From Betaproteobacteria bacterium HGW-Betaproteobacteria-2 (GTDB taxonomy: Bacteria > Pseudomonadota > Gammaproteobacteria > Burkholderiales > Methylophilaceae): 8,944 bases of DNA. The stretch is from assembly GCA_002842255.1 (NCBI GenBank), contig PHCM01000044.1:1-8944 (forward strand). Direction: 5' to 3'. Below, one piece after another: positions 6,020 to 8,944 of the stretch (the first letter of the stretch is position 1; every line of letters starts with the position of its first letter). The translations under genes and the position numbers were made by a program. The notes below the pieces were generated by a model that saw only the letters and a program-made list of their open reading frames with translations, searched no databases and had not been told where the DNA came from.

Positions 6020-7398
6020 AATGTTTCTTCTATGTGAATTGGAAGTCGTACTGAAATTTTTGTGCCGCTCTTCGGAGCTGTCGTCAGGCCAAAAGTACCG
6101 CCCAACCCCTCCACCCTCTCACGCATGCCGGCAAGACCGTAACCACCAAAACTCGCCAGATTAAACCCTATTCCATCATCCTCTATCGCAATCACAAGCT
6201 CTTCTTTCTCGCGAATGACAGACAAAGTCATGCGACGCGCATTGGCATGACGCGTGATATTGGTGAGGGACTCCTGGATGATACGGTAAGCAGCCAAAGC
6301 AACCTCGTCGTCCATCTCGCCCAAGTCCTTGGCGATGCTGATGCAACTGGAAACACCGATGTTGCGTTCTCGCCAGCCATAGACATATTCATCCAGCGCG
6401 ATGGACAAACCAAGCTCGTCCAGCACACCGGGGCGCAAGCGCTGCAGCATGTTATGCACCATATCGAGGATTTGCATCGAGACATCGGAAATCGCAATCG
6501 CACTTCTCTTGGCTGCCGTCAAATCCCGGCTGTTGGCAATCGCCATGGCATCGACATTGATGGCGGTCATGCATTGGCCAATTTCATCGTGCAGCTCGCG
6601 CGCCAGACTTTTGCGTTCATCTTCCTGCACGCGAATTATCTTCTGGGTCAGGCGATGATTGCTTTTGATGCTCTGCTGCAGAGTCTGTGCCATCGCGTTG
6701 AATTTGATGCTCAGGCCGGCGAGTTCCGGCAGCTCGAATTGGGGGAGCCGGGCATCAAGTTCGCCCTCTTCCAGTGCATTCAAGGCATTGATTACGCTGC
6801 CGACCGGTTGCAGCGCCTTTTTCAGCGCCCAATAAACCATGGCATTCACTGCCACGAAGAAGATCGCCACCAACCACAACAAGCCTTGCGTGTCATTCCA
6901 TATTTCCTCGATCTCGAAAGAACTGTCAGGGGTAATTACCAGTTCTCCTATAGCCCTGCCGCTCGCGTAAATCACACGCCTGATCTCTGTACCATCTGAT
7001 GTAGTCACGTCCATCAGCTTTACAAACCACGCCGGAGGTGTGTTTTCTCTATCTACCTGTTGTTCTCGATTGCTGTCTCTCAATCTGCCAAACCGGTCAT
7101 AAAACTCGATCTTCAAATGGCGGATATCAGCCAGTGACTCCAGCCGGAAGATGGAAGCCTTGTTTCGATCAGCACCGTTGAGCCAAGCATAATCCGAGGT
7201 ATAGTGCAGAATCTCTGCATCCAGCAGGTGTGATGCCAGCGAAGCCGTAGACAGCACTTCGGCCCGCACATCTTCACGCGCACTCTGGACCGACAATACA
7301 GCGCCTATGGAAATCACGATGAACAACAACAGCGTGATCATCAGATTCAGGCGGACCGTCAGACTCATATTCAGCAGCTTCTTCAAAAAGCTATTCAT
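6016..7398 (-). CDS. mxaY: Membrane sensor histidine kinase (MoxY/MxaY type)
   Basis: NarX/DegS-like sensor kinase of 460 residues in the inner membrane. Order: TM1 about 13-36; a periplasmic sensing domain about 37-170 resembling the LapD/MoxY N-terminal domain; TM2 about 172-192; a HAMP-like linker to about 245; the HisKA_3 dimerisation helix with phospho-accepting H270 in RKSLARELHDEIGQ; and a C-terminal ATPase with N380 (QESLTNITRHANA), DDGIG (407-411) and GYGLAGM (419-425). All catalytic motifs are intact. Its stop overlaps the regulator start by 4 nt. The ATG at 7398 is chosen because the N-terminus then begins just before TM1, but its Shine-Dalgarno is weak (GGAAA about 9-11 nt away). 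A TTG at 7422 in frame is possible and would add 8 residues. In relatives the MoxY/MxaY kinases govern methanol dehydrogenase expression and, in a methanotroph, the lanthanide switch. The signal sensed here is unknown. Confidence 0.88.
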   Translation of the reverse strand: MNSFLKKLLNMSLTVRLNLMITLLLFIVISIGAVLSVQSAREDVRAEVLSTASLASHLLDAEILHYTSDYAWLNGADRNKASIFRLESLADIRHLKIEFYDRFGRLRDSNREQQVDRENTPPAWFVKLMDVTTSDGTEIRRVIYASGRAIGELVITPDSSFEIEEIWNDTQGLLWLVAIFFVAVNAMVYWALKKALQPVGSVINALNALEEGELDARLPQFELPELAGLSIKFNAMAQTLQQSIKSNHRLTQKIIRVQEDERKSLARELHDEIGQCMTAINVDAMAIANSRDLTAAKRSAIAISDVSMQILDMVHNMLQRLRPGVLDELGLSIALDEYVYGWRERNIGVSSCISIAKDLGEMDDEVALAAYRIIQESLTNITRHANARRMTLSVIREKEELVIAIEDDGIGFNLASFGGYGLAGMRERVEGLGGTFGLTTAPKSGTKISVRLPIHIEETL

Positions 7399-7650
7399 TG
7401 TAGAGATTTCCACACAAACCAAAATGGGAGAAACTCCCGATAGAGGGAGTTAAAAGATTGCAGTCGAATAGAGGCAATATTCATGCCCTTACAAACATGA
7501 ATTCAACTCATTGTTATTTATAGTGTTTCTTTAGAGTAGCAGTGCAGGCATGGTTGGCAGCAACCGGTGTGGCTGCATACAACCAATGGATTGGAACGGG
7601 ATAATCTGCCTGATGAACATTTCAGTCACCAAGCCTGGAATGAATTAAAG
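7399..7650 (-). other. Intergenic region between thyA and the kinase gene
   Basis: This 252-bp region has no convincing gene. One open frame on the plus strand starts here (7567) but runs antisense into thyA. Seen on the minus strand: an imperfect hairpin with GGTTG-GCAG-CAACC at its core (7552-7565) and no T-run, so not a clear thyA terminator; a possible -10 TATAAA (7522-7517) with no good -35; and an inverted-repeat cluster at 7426-7451. The kinase promoter probably lies here, but I cannot place it firmly. Confidence 0.4.
7426..7451 (-). promoter_or_regulatory. Inverted-repeat cluster before the kinase gene, candidate operator
   Basis: A perfect 7-bp inverted repeat AACTCCC-6 nt-GGGAGTT (7432-7451) overlaps a second, GGGAG-AAA-CTCCC (7426-7438). 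Three GGGAG/CTCCC half-sites therefore alternate, 28 nt before the kinase ATG. As RNA they would form two mutually exclusive hairpins; as DNA they look like a regulator site. The arrangement resembles the cluster upstream of xoxF, which suggests autoregulation by the adjacent response regulator. The function is inferred. Confidence 0.4.
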
Positions 7651-8445
7651 CTAGACTGCGACAGGCGCCTTGATGGCGGGATATGGATCGTATTGTTCCA
7701 GTGTGAAATCTTCGAACTTGAAACCGAAGATATCGTTGACCTGCGGATTGATGCGCATGACGGGCAAGGCACGGGGTTCGCGCGACAACTGCTCTTTGAC
7801 CTGATCCAGGTGGTTCAGGTAAATATGAGCGTCACCCAATGTGTGAACAAAATCACCTAACTTGAGGCCGCAGACCTGCGCCACCATCATGGTGAGCAGC
7901 GCATAAGAAGCAATATTGAAAGGCACGCCAAGGAAAATATCGGCACTGCGCTGATAAAGCTGACAGGAAAGCTTCCCATCTGCCACATAAAACTGGAAAA
8001 AGGCATGACATGGCGGCAGCTTCATCTTGTCTACGTCGGCGACATTCCAGGCAGAAACGATCAAACGACGGGAGTCCGGTGTTTTCTTGATGGCTTCCAC
8101 CACCTGTGTAATCTGGTCGATATGCGTGCCATCCGGCTTGGGCCAGTTACGCCACTGGTAGCCGTAAACCGGGCCGAGGTTGCCTTCCGCATCCGCCCAT
8201 TCATCCCAGATGGTGACACCATTCTGCTTGAGATAGGCAATGTTGGTACTGCCCTGCAGAAACCAGAGCAGTTCATGGATGATGGACTTCAGGTGCACCT
8301 TCTTGGTCGTCAGCAGTGGAAAGCCTTCGGCCAAGTTGAAGCGCATCTGGTAGCCAAAAACAGAAAGCGTCCCTGTGCCTGTGCGGTCTTCCTTCTTGTG
8401 GCCATGCTCCAGCACGTGACGCATCAAGTCGTGATAGACCTTCAT
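7651..8445 (-). CDS. thyA: Thymidylate synthase ThyA
   Basis: Cytosolic enzyme that methylates dUMP to dTMP with methylenetetrahydrofolate as carbon donor and reductant, yielding dihydrofolate. The 264 residues match the standard bacterial length, and the numbering fits the Escherichia coli enzyme: R21 (DRTGTGT), R126-R127 from the partner subunit ([11 protein letters not shown]), nucleophile C146 ([12 protein letters not shown]), the [19 protein letters not shown] dUMP-binding stretch, and N177 within it. The C-terminal [13 protein letters not shown] closes the active site. The ATG at 8445 follows AAGGA, which overlaps the end of thrC; the gap to thrC is 12 nt, so the two are probably cotranscribed. 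The gene is intact. In a methylotroph, folate-linked one-carbon units feed this step, but its position beside the xox module may be accidental. Confidence 0.98.
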   Translation of the reverse strand: MKVYHDLMRHVLEHGHKKEDRTGTGTLSVFGYQMRFNLAEGFPLLTTKKVHLKSIIHELLWFLQGSTNIAYLKQNGVTIWDEWADAEGNLGPVYGYQWRNWPKPDGTHIDQITQVVEAIKKTPDSRRLIVSAWNVADVDKMKLPPCHAFFQFYVADGKLSCQLYQRSADIFLGVPFNIASYALLTMMVAQVCGLKLGDFVHTLGDAHIYLNHLDQVKEQLSREPRALPVMRINPQVNDIFGFKFEDFTLEQYDPYPAIKAPVAV

Positions 8446-8457
8446 GGAAAATTCCTT

Positions 8458-8944
8458 TTAGCTGTGTTCGACAATAAACTGTTTGATGGCATCCACATCG
8501 GCATCCATGACGACAAAACGCTGCGGAAGATTTTCGAGTCCGGCCAGATCGACAGGACGCTCCGGCTTCTGTCCCAGGGCTTCAACGATAGCGTCTTCAA
8601 ACTTCGCCGGCAATGCAGTTTCCAGCACCACCATGGGAACACCCGGTTCACGGCATTCATGCGCAACCTTCAGACCGTCTGCAGTATGCGTATCGATGGT
8701 GACGTCGTATTTTTCCCTGGTAGCACGGATGGTCTGCATGCGGTTCGCATGATTGCTGCTGCCGGAGACGAAGCCGTAATCCTTGACCTTGTCGAACAGA
8801 CCGTCCTGTTTCAGATCGAAGGCACCACCGGCATCTACCTTGCTCCACAGTTCACCCACTTTAGCGGCATCACGGCCAACCAGATCGAACACGAAGCGCT
8901 CGAAATTGGAGGCCTTGCTGATGTCCATGGAAGCGCTGGAGGTA
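8458..8944 (-). CDS. thrC: Threonine synthase ThrC, C-terminal part (5' end outside window)
   Basis: The last 162 or so codons of the PLP enzyme that converts O-phosphohomoserine to threonine. The frame stays open to the window edge with no start. Its first visible residues, TSSASMDISKASNFERFVFDL in part, match the conserved 'SMDI-x-SNFER' block of the long-form threonine synthase family. The continuing C-terminal domain (AHECREPGVPMVVLETALPAKF) also fits. The PLP lysine lies upstream, outside the window. An internal ATG at 8928 is not the real start: conserved sequence continues before it. The stop TAA at 8460 is followed after 12 nt by thyA. No damage is visible in this part. Confidence 0.92.
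   Translation of the reverse strand, partial: TSSASMDISKASNFERFVFDLVGRDAAKVGELWSKVDAGGAFDLKQDGLFDKVKDYGFVSGSSNHANRMQTIRATREKYDVTIDTHTADGLKVAHECREPGVPMVVLETALPAKFEDAIVEALGQKPERPVDLAGLENLPQRFVVMDADVDAIKQFIVEHS

Noticed and set aside
6247..6999. Plus-strand open frame of 250 codons opposite the kinase gene
   Set aside because: The kinase frame carries all catalytic motifs; the antisense frame carries none.
7426..7451. Rho-independent terminator of thyA
   Set aside because: It is about 200 nt past the thyA stop, right before the kinase start, with short stems and no clean T-run; a regulatory site fits better.
7567..7860. Plus-strand open frame starting in the intergenic region
   Set aside because: Most of it is antisense to the conserved C-terminus of thyA; no Shine-Dalgarno or domain was seen.

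Overview
The window most likely comes from a methylotrophic betaproteobacterium of the family Methylophilaceae; the genus cannot be resolved by eye. This rests on a lanthanide-type methanol dehydrogenase (XoxF) with its XoxJ and XoxG partners, a MoxY/MoxX-type two-component system beside them, moderate GC, and ordinary proteobacterial thrC and thyA. Every gene I can support is on the minus strand, so transcription runs from high to low coordinates.

Right end (8944 to 7651): the C-terminal third of threonine synthase (thrC, cut by the window edge) is followed after 12 nt by a complete 264-residue thymidylate synthase (thyA). These are housekeeping genes. A 252-bp intergenic region (7399-7650) separates them from the methanol-oxidation module. 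It holds an inverted-repeat cluster just before the next gene.

Middle (7398 to 4540): three tightly packed genes. A membrane histidine kinase (MoxY/MxaY type) overlaps its NarL/LuxR-family response regulator (MoxX/MxaB type) by 4 nt. A secreted five-repeat Sel1 protein of unknown role follows 19 nt later.

Left (4539 to 11): a 196-bp regulatory region with a candidate promoter and inverted repeats precedes xoxF, the PQQ- and lanthanide-dependent methanol dehydrogenase. It has the extra Asp two residues after the catalytic Asp. A terminator-like hairpin follows xoxF. Next comes a XoxJ-type periplasmic binding protein fused to about seven ankyrin repeats, then a second strong hairpin, then the cytochrome c electron acceptor xoxG.

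How the genes fit together: XoxF oxidises methanol in the periplasm and passes electrons to XoxG, with XoxJ probably assisting assembly or activation. The adjacent sensor kinase and regulator are good candidates for controlling the module. The features most worth a second look are the XoxJ-ankyrin fusion, the Sel1 protein inserted between the regulators and xoxF, the two RNA hairpins that may set xoxF:xoxJ:xoxG stoichiometry, and a similar three-half-site repeat upstream of both the kinase gene and xoxF. I saw no tRNA, rRNA, CRISPR array, insertion sequence or phage gene.
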